Assembly (NCBI GenBank): GCA_934394515.1
Contig: CAKRRU010000004.1
Location: forward strand, 1-42,769
Reading direction: 5' to 3'
DNA: 42,769 nt
Source of the DNA: an uncultured Acetatifactor sp.
GTDB taxonomy: Bacteria; Bacillota; Clostridia; Lachnospirales; Lachnospiraceae
Below, one piece after another: positions 8,695-16,878 of the stretch. Every line of letters starts with the position of its first letter. Position 1 is the stretch's first letter. The position numbers and the translations under genes are program-made. Under the pieces are notes generated by a model, which worked only from the letters and a program-made list of their open reading frames with translations, did not search any database and was not told the origin of the DNA.

Positions 8695-9657
8695 TTATTT
8701 ATGTTCCCGTTTCCAGCTTCCTATCGCAGTTCCCGGTACATTTTCCGTCACATGACTGATAATATACTTCGGTCGTCCTTTTACTTCCTCATAAATTCTC
8801 GCAATATAATGCCCGATGACGCCCAGGCTCAGCATAATGAAGCCTCCGATGATCAGGATCAGCAAGATCACCGTGGTAAACCCTTCTACTGCGGTTCCCA
8901 TCAGATATCTTACCAGGGTCTGAATCGCCAGGATCACGCTGAAAAGAATCGACACCGCTCCCATGATCGTCACCAGCTGTAACGGCAGGGTGCTGAAGGA
9001 TGTCGCATTGGTAATGGCATACTTCATCAGGCTCCAGAAAGACCACTTGCTCTGTCCGTATTTGCGCTCCTGTACTTCATATTCCACGGTTTCCGTCCTA
9101 AATCCGGCCCAGAAGGTCAGCGCCCGGAAAAAGGTATTGCGCTCCGGCAGTTCCAGGAGCACCTGTACTACTTTTCTGTCCAATAATTTAAAGTCCGAAG
9201 AAGCGTTCATGTCCATCTTGATCAGCTTGCTCATGATTTTATAAAACAATCCGGCAGACAGCTTATATCCCAGACTTTCTTTTCCTCTGTCCGCCTTAAT
9301 GCCTTCGACGATCTCGGCACCCTGTTTCCATTTTTCCCACATCTGCGGGATGACCTCAGGGGGATGCTGCAGATCACAATCCATCACGATCACAGCGTCT
9401 CCCGTAGTCAGCTCCAGTCCGGCAAAAATACCGGCTTCCTTTCCGAAATTCCGGGAGAATTCAGCCCCTCTGATCCTTGGATTCTTTGCTGCCTCTTCTT
9501 GTATTCTGGCAAAGGTACCATCCTTGGAACCGTCACTGATAAAGACCAGTTCATAATCGATCTTGTGCTGCTCCAGCAGGTCTCCCAATACTTTTGCAGT
9601 ATTGGCTATATTTTGCTCTTCATTATAGGCCGGTAAAACAATTGATAATAAAGCCAT
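8695..9657 (-). CDS. GtrB-like polyprenyl-phosphate glycosyltransferase (GT2)
   Basis: A 320-aa GT2 enzyme with two C-terminal membrane spans, as in GtrB, CsbB and YfdH. These move a sugar from a nucleotide donor to undecaprenyl phosphate on the inner membrane face. Seen in the sequence: SIVLPAYNEE at the N-terminus, SDGSKDGT near 41-48, the metal-binding DCDLQHPP near 93-100, and ERKYGQSKWS before the membrane hairpin (about 228-290). The true start is the ATG at 9657, 2 nt after the stop of the GtrII-like gene, with GGAAGGG upstream; the longer version would need a TTG and overlap the neighbour. The pairing with a GtrII-like gene suggests it makes that enzyme's lipid-linked donor. Sugar identity is unknown. 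Confidence 0.85.
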   Translation of the reverse strand: MALLSIVLPAYNEEQNIANTAKVLGDLLEQHKIDYELVFISDGSKDGTFARIQEEAAKNPRIRGAEFSRNFGKEAGIFAGLELTTGDAVIVMDCDLQHPPEVIPQMWEKWKQGAEIVEGIKADRGKESLGYKLSAGLFYKIMSKLIKMDMNASSDFKLLDRKVVQVLLELPERNTFFRALTFWAGFRTETVEYEVQERKYGQSKWSFWSLMKYAITNATSFSTLPLQLVTIMGAVSILFSVILAIQTLVRYLMGTAVEGFTTVILLILIIGGFIMLSLGVIGHYIARIYEEVKGRPKYIISHVTENVPGTAIGSWKREHK

Positions 9658-9659
9658 TA

Positions 9660-11216
9660 TTAATCCCTTCCGCAATTCTCGGTCTTGACATAGAGAATTC
9701 CATCGACTACTTTGGTAGAATCGGCACCCGGAAATGTATCCATATCGATATATTCCTGTGTCATGTAAATCTCACCCACAGTGTCCGGATCCAGAAAATT
9801 CAGGGTTGCCCCCAGATAATTCTGCATAAAAGACTGATAATCCGCCCCTTTGTAGATCAGATAATCTCCGCTTAAACCAATCATGCCGTCCGTCACTTTT
9901 CCGGTTATATCCGTCGTCGGGAATTCATCATATCCGATCACTCCCACCAGGGCAATCGGAATCCCCTGATAATACCCGTCGGTCTGCTCGATCCGGTCCA
10001 GCAGCCGTACACAGTAAGCATAAGTCTTCTCGTATTTCTTTTCCAGATTGGAATATCCGATATTATCCGATACGCCGTAATTAAATATCAGTATTACCGC
10101 CGCCAGCAGCGCTGCCCACTGAATACCGATATCCATTTTCCCTTCCTGTACCGCGAATCTGTCTGTAAACGCAAGCATCAGGATCAGATACAGCACCCAC
10201 TGATACCGCATCAGCAAATGATACGTCAGATTCGGTGAAATCAAAAGAAACACATTTGTCAACAGCGGAAGTCCCACGGCTGACAGAATTATTATAGCGA
10301 AAAATGCCGGATTCTTCCACCATTTTCTTTGTACCATGCTTCTAAACAACAGATATGCCGTAAGCAGCACCAACACAGCACAGGCAGCAAAGGAAAAAAT
10401 ATTATTCACCAGCACATTACCGTGCACCGTAAATGCAAGAAAATCAAGGTACATTCCCCTGATCGTTGTAAGCAGTCCGGTTCCTGTGCCCCCCTGTTCC
10501 ATGGAATTGATTCCCTGATAGGTATCCAGTACTTTTCCCTGCAGCTTCAAAAGGATCTGCAGGATCACATAATACAGCACGCCGCCGCAGGCGCCCATAC
10601 CGAGATAACGCAGCACATAACCCGCTTTTTTCTTCCATCCCTTCTCTTCCATAAAAAAGATCAGAATAAGATAGACACATAATAAAATGGCAAAAGGCAG
10701 ATATGCCTGATAGATTCCCATACTAAAGGCCAGGCTGACCGCACCGTACAACCAGCCCTTCCGGTATTTTTTAGTCAGAAGCACTGCCAGGATCGCAAGG
10801 AACAGACCCAGCATATAACCGTCCATGGTAAACACATAAGCAAAAGTAGACGCCAGTGCCGGGAAAACGACCAGAAGTCCGCTCACCGCAGTGATTACAA
10901 GAGGATCTGTCAGTTCCAGCATTTCCGTCAATACCACCGCTGTCAGGGATAACCACACCAGTCCGATCAGACCGATGACCCACGGGATCGTAAAGTAAGA
11001 GGACAGACCACAGGCAGCCGACAAAAACCATCGTCCGGAAGTGATCATATTCTGGTCAAAATACATACTGTTCAGGCCGTCGTGATTTGGAATATCCGAA
11101 AGCATCACCGGCAGATGAATGAGCAGTCCCAGTAAAAATGCTGAGGCAAACGCTGTCTTCCATGTGTTATTGATCTTTGTTCTGCTCTCCTGAAAAACTT
11201 CCCATGGGGTCTTCAT
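9660..11216 (-). CDS. GtrII-like membrane glucosyltransferase (copy 1)
   Basis: A polytopic protein of 518 aa with about eleven spans. The first outer loop reads PNHDGLNSMYFDQNMITSGRWF; the acidic start and the G-R-W ending are the marks of the GtrII glucosyltransferase family (PF14264), which adds a side-chain sugar from an undecaprenyl-phosphate donor. The last ~150 residues form an extracytoplasmic tail. The ATG at 11216 with AAAGGAG about 10 nt upstream is preferred; a GTG at 11246 is in frame but lacks a site. It is coupled to the GtrB-like gene just downstream. The classic Gtr cassette also has a small GtrA flippase, not seen here. A second GtrII-like protein is at 27435-29168. Confidence 0.78.
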   Translation of the reverse strand: MKTPWEVFQESRTKINNTWKTAFASAFLLGLLIHLPVMLSDIPNHDGLNSMYFDQNMITSGRWFLSAACGLSSYFTIPWVIGLIGLVWLSLTAVVLTEMLELTDPLVITAVSGLLVVFPALASTFAYVFTMDGYMLGLFLAILAVLLTKKYRKGWLYGAVSLAFSMGIYQAYLPFAILLCVYLILIFFMEEKGWKKKAGYVLRYLGMGACGGVLYYVILQILLKLQGKVLDTYQGINSMEQGGTGTGLLTTIRGMYLDFLAFTVHGNVLVNNIFSFAACAVLVLLTAYLLFRSMVQRKWWKNPAFFAIIILSAVGLPLLTNVFLLISPNLTYHLLMRYQWVLYLILMLAFTDRFAVQEGKMDIGIQWAALLAAVILIFNYGVSDNIGYSNLEKKYEKTYAYCVRLLDRIEQTDGYYQGIPIALVGVIGYDEFPTTDITGKVTDGMIGLSGDYLIYKGADYQSFMQNYLGATLNFLDPDTVGEIYMTQEYIDMDTFPGADSTKVVDGILYVKTENCGRD

Positions 11217-11274
11217 CTGTCCGTCACTCCTTTTTGTGTCTGTCACAACTGGCCGGCAGTCTTAATTCATCCGC

Positions 11275-12144
11275 CTACTTACCCGAAATCGCATGTTCTT
11301 CCAGATAATCCGCAATCGTCTGTGCGATCTTCTCTCTGCCGGCCTCATTGGGATGCAGTCCGTCATCTGTATAGAGATACAGATCCTCCCAGGTATCATG
11401 CGGATAAAAATCATGATAAATGTCTATTACTTCTACGTCCAATGCCTTACAGATCCCGATTTCCGCATTGACATAATCTTCCAGCACACCACCACCCAGA
11501 TCATACTCTTCACAAGATAACATCACATCCGGTGCGGTATACCAGGTATACGGTGGAGTAATAAAAATAATACGCAGGTCCGGATAGGCATCCCGCAATT
11601 CCTTCACGATGCTGCGGATGGCACCGCAGTATGTGTATTCATCATAGAGATTATCCGTAGACTCGACCGGATTACCGGCATGGTAATCATTCAGTCCGGA
11701 ACCGATAAATAAAATCTTCACCTGATCAAAATCAATCTGTGCGAGATCTCCCAGCGTATCTTCAAAATAATCCGTCGCCGGTTCCCTGACATGCACCGTT
11801 TTCTGCACTCCGAAATCCTTCACCGCAAAGGAGCGTGCCAGCCCGGCCGCCGAGACAGAGTCCTTGGTATACCCGAGTCTTCTCTGCGCATCGCCTCTTC
11901 CCAGAACGGTTCCCCCCAGTCCTCCATTATAGCACTTCATACCTGTCTTGTCCTGCACCTTGGCCGCAATAGAGGTCTCGTCCCTGCACAGACCGTAGAC
12001 ACTGTCTCCCAAAAACACCACATCATAAGGGATCCGCAGATACTCACGGTCCCCCGGGAAAAACAATACTGACAGCACCGCAAAAAGAGCTGCTGCCACA
12101 ATGCCATATACGGTTTTTCCTTTCATGCTCCCGTTTTTCTTCAT
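11275..12144 (-). CDS. SGNH/GDSL-type hydrolase or O-acyltransferase, membrane-anchored
   Basis: A 289-aa protein with one N-terminal membrane anchor (about residues 11-30) and the rest outside the cell. The SGNH blocks are in place: FLGDS with Ser 48, a Gly-rich NGGLGG near 73-78, GSGLND near 148-153 with Asn 152, and DGLHPN near 261-266 supplying Asp 261 and His 264. The family includes carbohydrate esterases and O-acyltransferases. It starts 4 nt after pseG with AGGA about 9 nt upstream, so it is in the same operon as the pseudaminic acid genes. I infer it removes or moves an ester group on the finished glycan; deacetylation of a sugar is the main alternative. Confidence 0.8.
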   Translation of the reverse strand: MKKNGSMKGKTVYGIVAAALFAVLSVLFFPGDREYLRIPYDVVFLGDSVYGLCRDETSIAAKVQDKTGMKCYNGGLGGTVLGRGDAQRRLGYTKDSVSAAGLARSFAVKDFGVQKTVHVREPATDYFEDTLGDLAQIDFDQVKILFIGSGLNDYHAGNPVESTDNLYDEYTYCGAIRSIVKELRDAYPDLRIIFITPPYTWYTAPDVMLSCEEYDLGGGVLEDYVNAEIGICKALDVEVIDIYHDFYPHDTWEDLYLYTDDGLHPNEAGREKIAQTIADYLEEHAISGK

Positions 12145-12147
12145 GCT

Positions 12148-13191
12148 TTACTTTCCTGCCATCACCAAAAGCCTTGCGATCCGCGCAGCCCCCCGACCAT
12201 CGACCAGAGTTCTCTCCGTTTCATAGCAACGCTTTCTTAAATCCTTACTTTCATATGCCTGCAGACACCATTCACCTATTTTTCTTTTCGTCTGCTCCGG
12301 CTCATGATGCCATGCCCCCGCATATCCGGCGACTTGCCGGTCTTTGATCCATTCTGTCAGTCTCTCCTGATTCTCTGCATAGGAGAAACATACAAAGGGG
12401 ATTCCCAGCACCGCCAGTTCATAAATCGTGGTTCCGCCTGCCGTTACTGCCAGCTGGCTCGTTGACATAAGTGCTGCCATATTCTGTACATCACAGTGTA
12501 AGAATACTCCTTCGTGTTCCGAAGCATATTGTTCCAGTTTTTCCCTGTTGGGGTTAAACCTGCCCACCACCAGATGATATCTGACCTGACAGCCTTTCAG
12601 GCTGTGTTCGCACAGCTCTCTGAGAATCTCTCCGGCAATATTGTCCCGGTCCCCGCCGCCGGTAGTGATCAATACATCCGTTACCGCATCTGCCACAGCA
12701 TACTGTATGGCAGCCTCACAGAACTGCTGCCGCACCGGGACATAGGAGGCTCCCAGATATTGCGGGATCCCACTGCCGTATATCTCCCGGTACTTCTCCG
12801 CAGAAGCAAACAGGTTATAATTGATCACACCGTCCACAGGGAATCTGTGCTGCTGCATATCATCCAGCAGGAATACCTTTCCGAACCGCTGCAATGCCTG
12901 CAGGTAAGTATCCGTCACCCGGTAGCTGTCTACCAGAAAGACATTGTCATCAGTGTCTATCACTCTTTCCAGCACCGGCAGCTCTCCCTCCAGGTCAGCG
13001 GGATCCGTCCCCAGCACTCTCACAGTCTGCTGTCTGCTCTGCAACAGTTCCGCAGAAGCTTCTTCCGCACACAGGAAGCAGACATCCTCCGGATGCTCTA
13101 TTATTTTTTGTAATTCCTGTGCCACCGTAAGACAGCGCATCAGATGCCCCGCTCCGGTAACGGCACTGCCGTCCGCCCGAAAAAAATACAT
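12148..13191 (-). CDS. pseG: PseG, UDP-2,4-diacetamido-2,4,6-trideoxy-L-altropyranose hydrolase
   Basis: PseG removes UDP from the bis-acetamido sugar to give the free hexose that PseI condenses with phosphoenolpyruvate, in the cytoplasm. The N-terminus has FRADGSAVTGAGHLMRC (residues 4-20), the PseG signature, with His 16 in the position of the catalytic His. The C-terminal half is GT28/MurG-like: VLITTGGGDRDN in the middle and TAGGTTIYELAVLGIPFV followed by ENQE, which bind the nucleotide. Its 347 aa is typical of the family. The start has GGGAGG 5 nt upstream. It follows pseI by about 20 nt and overlaps no neighbour. Glutamine-rich stretches appear in it but no key motif is missing. Confidence 0.87.
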   Translation of the reverse strand: MYFFRADGSAVTGAGHLMRCLTVAQELQKIIEHPEDVCFLCAEEASAELLQSRQQTVRVLGTDPADLEGELPVLERVIDTDDNVFLVDSYRVTDTYLQALQRFGKVFLLDDMQQHRFPVDGVINYNLFASAEKYREIYGSGIPQYLGASYVPVRQQFCEAAIQYAVADAVTDVLITTGGGDRDNIAGEILRELCEHSLKGCQVRYHLVVGRFNPNREKLEQYASEHEGVFLHCDVQNMAALMSTSQLAVTAGGTTIYELAVLGIPFVCFSYAENQERLTEWIKDRQVAGYAGAWHHEPEQTKRKIGEWCLQAYESKDLRKRCYETERTLVDGRGAARIARLLVMAGK

Positions 13192-13212
13192 ACATCCTCC
13201 CGGTCTGTCAAT

Positions 13213-14277
13213 TTATGATTCTGAATTGTCCACCAGATCCCAGCTCATGGGAGTTCCCAGTTTTGCGTCTCTGGTGATACGTTTGCCCAATAATTCCTCA
13301 TAATATTTTGTATGCAGTCCGCAGGAAGGTCGGACGGATCTTAAATTTTCCGGCGTAAAGACATCTCCCGCCTTCATATCCTGTGCCACGAACAGGGAAC
13401 GGGAATGCTCTCTGCTCTTCTTCTGCTTTGGTGTCAAATCATAAGTCACCTTGCCGACAGCCTTCTCGATCATACGGATATGATCCACCATCTCCTTAAA
13501 CTCTTCCGGCTCCATGGAAAATGCCGCATCCGCGCCGCCGTCCGCCCTGCGCAGGGTCAGATGCTTCTCGATCACTTTCGCACCGAGTGCCACACCGGCT
13601 CCCGCCACAGCACATCCCATCGTGTGATCGGACAGACCGGTCACACAGTCAAAGACCTCCTTCATGGACGGGATCGTCTTCAGGTTGATATCCTCATAAG
13701 GTGCCGGATACGCAGAAGTGCATTTCAGCAGAATGACATTTTCGTTGCCTTCCTCTTTACATGTGCGCAGTGCCAGCTCAATGTCTGCCAGGTACGCAAT
13801 TCCCGTAGACATAATGATCGGTTTACCGGTACGGGCAATCTTACGGATAAAAGGAATATCATTGATTTCAAAGGATGCCACCTTGTATACCGGCACATCC
13901 ATTTCCTCCAGGAAATCCACGGCAGTCAGATCAAAAGGGGAAGAGAAGAAGATCAGCCCCATTTCCTCCGCGATCTTTTTCAGTTTCGGCTGCCACTCCC
14001 AGGGAGTATAGGCTGTCTCATACAATTTATGCAGTGTGGTTCCATCCCAGATGGTTCCCTGTGTGATCTGGAAGCAGGGATCGTCACAATCCAGAGTAAT
14101 GGTATCCGGGGTATAAGTCTGTATCTTGATTGCATCCGCGCCGGCGTCCTTCGCAGCCTGCATGATTGCCACTGCCCTGTCGAAGTCCATCAGATGATTG
14201 GCTGACATCTCGGCGATTACAAAAGTAGGAGAATCCTCACTGATTTTATGATTTCCGATCATGATTTCTTTGTTCAT
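13213..14277 (-). CDS. pseI: PseI, pseudaminic acid synthase
   Basis: PseI condenses phosphoenolpyruvate with 2,4-diacetamido-2,4,6-trideoxy-altrose to make pseudaminic acid. Residues 1-280 form the NeuB-type barrel: VIAEMSANH near 20, IKIQTYTPDTI near 50, LLKCTSAYPAP near 180, GLSDHT near 217 and EKHLTLRRADGGADAAFSME near 235. The phrase RADGGADAAFS favours PseI over NeuB or LegI. The C-terminal ~60 residues are the SAF/antifreeze-like domain with RSLFVAQDMKAGDVFT and a conserved GLHTKYYEELLGK. Length (354 aa) is normal. The nearest ribosome binding site (AGAAAGG) is about 15 nt upstream, rather far. A 90-nt gap to pseH holds no clear signal. Confidence 0.9.
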   Translation of the reverse strand: MNKEIMIGNHKISEDSPTFVIAEMSANHLMDFDRAVAIMQAAKDAGADAIKIQTYTPDTITLDCDDPCFQITQGTIWDGTTLHKLYETAYTPWEWQPKLKKIAEEMGLIFFSSPFDLTAVDFLEEMDVPVYKVASFEINDIPFIRKIARTGKPIIMSTGIAYLADIELALRTCKEEGNENVILLKCTSAYPAPYEDINLKTIPSMKEVFDCVTGLSDHTMGCAVAGAGVALGAKVIEKHLTLRRADGGADAAFSMEPEEFKEMVDHIRMIEKAVGKVTYDLTPKQKKSREHSRSLFVAQDMKAGDVFTPENLRSVRPSCGLHTKYYEELLGKRITRDAKLGTPMSWDLVDNSES

Positions 14278-14367
14278 AAACTGTTAACCGTACCTTTCTA
14301 TCCTGCTGCCCGGGGTATTCCGCCGACGGCAGCTGTTCTGCTTTTATTCCGTGCAGGAACACTGCTC

Positions 14368-14913
14368 TTACGGGAATACAATATGTTCATATTTCTTGCT
14401 GTCACGGATCTCTTTCCAATGCTCCGCCGTCATCCTCATGAAAGTAACATCATAAGGGATTCCGTTTTTTACCACATGTGCTTTTTTCTCTTCCACGACC
14501 TCACAGCCGCAGATCTTATGCAGCCCGATCACACCCTGATTCAGAGTGAACACATCACTGTACACCGCATTTTTCCCAAGATCCAGAAATGCATGGTCGT
14601 ACATGCTCATCTCCAGTGCCAGTGCCGTCTGGATACTGCGCAGCTTCTTCTCACCTACATAATATGCCCATCCCAGATCCCCCGCAGGGTTCGTAAGTCC
14701 GGTGTAATTGATGACACCGGCCGGGATTCCTCCGATCTCAATGATCCAGTAGCTGACATCCGGATCCTGCTGTACTTTGGCAAACCATTTTCTCTGTCCC
14801 TCCGGTGTCAGCTTCGGGTCCGTATTCATATAACGGGTAATGTCCGGATCCATGCGCCACCACATGATCTGTTCCAGATCCCCCTCCGTCACTTTTCGTA
14901 GTGTAACACTCAT
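14368..14913 (-). CDS. pseH: PseH-like amino-sugar N-acetyltransferase (GNAT)
   Basis: PseH acetylates the 4-amino group of UDP-4-amino-4,6-dideoxy-N-acetyl-altrosamine with acetyl-CoA, the step before PseG. The 181-aa protein has the GNAT layout: LRKVTEGDLEQIMWWRM at the start, YWIIEIGGIPAGVINY near 60, GWAYYVGEKK near 82-91, and NQGVIGLHKICGCEVVEE near 126. The family is broad; the PseH call rests partly on its place between the pse genes. Its ATG overlaps the stop of the ACP gene (ATGA), so the two are translationally coupled, which ties the ACP to the pse pathway. Confidence 0.82.
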   Translation of the reverse strand: MSVTLRKVTEGDLEQIMWWRMDPDITRYMNTDPKLTPEGQRKWFAKVQQDPDVSYWIIEIGGIPAGVINYTGLTNPAGDLGWAYYVGEKKLRSIQTALALEMSMYDHAFLDLGKNAVYSDVFTLNQGVIGLHKICGCEVVEEKKAHVVKNGIPYDVTFMRMTAEHWKEIRDSKKYEHIVFP

Positions 14914-15131
14914 TCGCAGCCCGCCTTCTCCAAAAGTTCCTTCATACCTTTCAGTTCAATAGCTTCCTCCAGTGGAATACTCACACCGAGTTCTTCCTCC
15001 AGCTGTCCGATGATCATAACGTGTGCCAGGGAATCCCACTGCTCCACATCCTCGATCATGGTATCCTCTGTGATGGTTCCTGCCGGAACCTTTAATATTT
15101 CCTCAATCAGTTTGATGATTTTCTCTTTCAT
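14910..15131 (-). CDS. acyl carrier protein
   Basis: A 73-aa acidic protein with the carrier-protein signature EQWDSLAHVMII; Ser 34 would carry the 4'-phosphopantetheine arm. The flanking helices (MKEKIIKLIEEILKVP and SIPLEEAIELKGMKELLEKA) match the usual four-helix shape. It lies between the FkbH-like gene (73 nt upstream) and pseH (4-nt overlap). It is therefore a dedicated carrier rather than the fatty-acid ACP, which sits among fab genes. ACP partners of FkbH-type enzymes carry a glyceryl unit made from 1,3-bisphosphoglycerate; whether this one does is inferred from the pairing. Confidence 0.88.
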   Translation of the reverse strand: MKEKIIKLIEEILKVPAGTITEDTMIEDVEQWDSLAHVMIIGQLEEELGVSIPLEEAIELKGMKELLEKAGCE

Positions 15132-15204
15132 ATGATTATCCTCATTTTCTTTTCCTGTTTTCCATTGTCCGGGCCTCAGCAGCTATTTTCTCTGCCTCTC
15201 CCTT

Positions 15205-16878
15205 TCAATCGTATAAGGTTTCTTTCAGGTAATAGACTCTCCCGGGCTTCTCCTGCCAGCGTATCTCATAGCATTTTCCGCCCTCCGGTGTCGTACCGGT
15301 CTCCCGGTATCCCAGTCTGTCATACAGTGTTTCCACCGGTTTATTTTTAGCCGTCGGCACGAATCTTCCGCGGATTCCGGGAAACCCTTCCTCCTGCATC
15401 TGTTTTTCGATTCTGTCGATCACTGCATTTTCTATATTCCTGCCCATGACACGGCAGCTCATGACGAAATCTGTGATCTCCGGCAGTTCTCCGTTCCTGT
15501 CCACGATGGCTGCCGCCACAATACCGTTATCTCCGAAAATATCCGTCACCTGATATAAAAATACCGTTTTCTCTGCATCTTCTGTGATCTGCTGCAGCTG
15601 TTCCCTGCTGTATCTGTGTGTCGTCAGATTGAACTGATTGGTCTTATTCAGAAGCTGGGTCAGCCGGTCCAGATGTTCTCCGGGATCTACCGGGATCAGA
15701 CAGATCTCCAGCTTTTTCAGATAATCTTCAAAGCTTGCCGCCTGTCCTTCCAGTGCTTTCCTGTCGGCATTGGCATGATACTGTGCCGTTTTCTCCAGAT
15801 CCTCCGCAGTCACCACCGCTCTTGCAAAGTACTTGCGGTAAATTTCCGCCATACAGGCTGGCAGATCCTCAGGTCTTGCCGGAAAATCAGGCACCGTCAC
15901 TTCCGGCAGCATCTGCCGTACCATTTCCCGTTCCGCATCACTGTCATCAAAAAAGACAAAAGAATTTGTCCCCAGGTTCAGCTCTTCCGCCATCTTACGG
16001 ATATTGTCCGGCTTCGGGTCCCAGTTGATCTTATATGCCACAAAATCCCCGGGGCGCAGCACCATATGCGGATGATGTTCCAGGATCTCCATGGCATCCG
16101 CCTCGTTGTTTTTCGAAGCAACGGCCAGTAAAACGCCCTGACTCTGCATAAGCTTCAACACACGCTGCAGATTTTTATAAGCCAGTCCGCTGTGATCCTC
16201 AGACAGCAGCACAGGCGTATGCTCCGCTTCTCCTGCCAATCCTCCCCACAACGTATTGTCCAGATCCAGTACCAGTACCTTTTTGGGTGTACGATATTCC
16301 AGTTCTGCATGATATAAAATCCTATCCGCCAACAGTGTCTGGGCCTCCATCCCCAGCAGCACCTTTCCCATATACCACATCTTGGGCGAAAAAGCCTTTT
16401 CCTCTCCCAACTGCTCTATGATACTGCGGTAAGGGAATATTCTTACATTTGCATGTCGTTCTCTGAGTTTCCCCAGTTCGGTGCTCCACAGACTTTCCAG
16501 CCGGAGCCTGCGTTCCGGATCGGCCAGCACCGCAAGTTCCACGGCCCACAGACAGACATCGGATACATAATAGACACCGCTGTCTGTCAGCACACCGTCT
16601 AAGGTGCCGAACCAGCCGGCGATCTTTTCTTCTGCCGTTTTCAGGGTATAGTCATGTTCCAGCAGTTCTGCCAGATCCATGATCAGAAACGTAATATCCG
16701 GCTGAAACTCATGGTAGGACGAAGCGGGATTCAACAATACTCCCAGTTCGTTTCCGTAACCTTCCGTCTCATACACCTGCGCCTGTTTCTGCAGCATGCG
16801 GATCACCATATTCATATTTACATTGGACAGTACTGCCAGTTTTCCTGCTGCCATAGTCTCAGATTCCTCCGGGATCAT
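15205..16878 (-). CDS. FkbH-like HAD-IIIC family protein
   Basis: The 557-aa protein has three parts. The N-terminal ~190 residues resemble the FkbH N-domain (LAVLSNVNMNMVIRML, then LLNPASSYHEFQPD). The HAD domain follows: LVLDLDNTLWGGLAGE with the nucleophile Asp near 205, ASKNN near 254-258, and FVFFDDSDAEREMV. The C-terminal GNAT-like part contains LLNKTNQFNLTTHRY, GDNGIVAAAIV and a VMGRNIENAVI block. FkbH proteins dephosphorylate 1,3-bisphosphoglycerate and load the glyceryl unit onto an ACP; the next gene is an ACP. The ATG overlaps the pseF stop (ATGA). I infer a role in adding a glyceryl or related acyl group to the pseudaminic acid or a nearby sugar. Confidence 0.82.
   Translation of the reverse strand: MIPEESETMAAGKLAVLSNVNMNMVIRMLQKQAQVYETEGYGNELGVLLNPASSYHEFQPDITFLIMDLAELLEHDYTLKTAEEKIAGWFGTLDGVLTDSGVYYVSDVCLWAVELAVLADPERRLRLESLWSTELGKLRERHANVRIFPYRSIIEQLGEEKAFSPKMWYMGKVLLGMEAQTLLADRILYHAELEYRTPKKVLVLDLDNTLWGGLAGEAEHTPVLLSEDHSGLAYKNLQRVLKLMQSQGVLLAVASKNNEADAMEILEHHPHMVLRPGDFVAYKINWDPKPDNIRKMAEELNLGTNSFVFFDDSDAEREMVRQMLPEVTVPDFPARPEDLPACMAEIYRKYFARAVVTAEDLEKTAQYHANADRKALEGQAASFEDYLKKLEICLIPVDPGEHLDRLTQLLNKTNQFNLTTHRYSREQLQQITEDAEKTVFLYQVTDIFGDNGIVAAAIVDRNGELPEITDFVMSCRVMGRNIENAVIDRIEKQMQEEGFPGIRGRFVPTAKNKPVETLYDRLGYRETGTTPEGGKCYEIRWQEKPGRVYYLKETLYD

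Noticed and set aside
8779..9046. Overlapping minus-strand frame in the GtrB-like gene
   Set aside because: It is out of frame with clear GT2 motifs and has no signals of its own.
13213..14277. Sialic or legionaminic acid synthase instead of PseI
   Set aside because: The RADGGADAAFS block, the neighbouring PseG and PseH and the GGSKRIP form of the cytidylyltransferase all favour pseudaminic acid.
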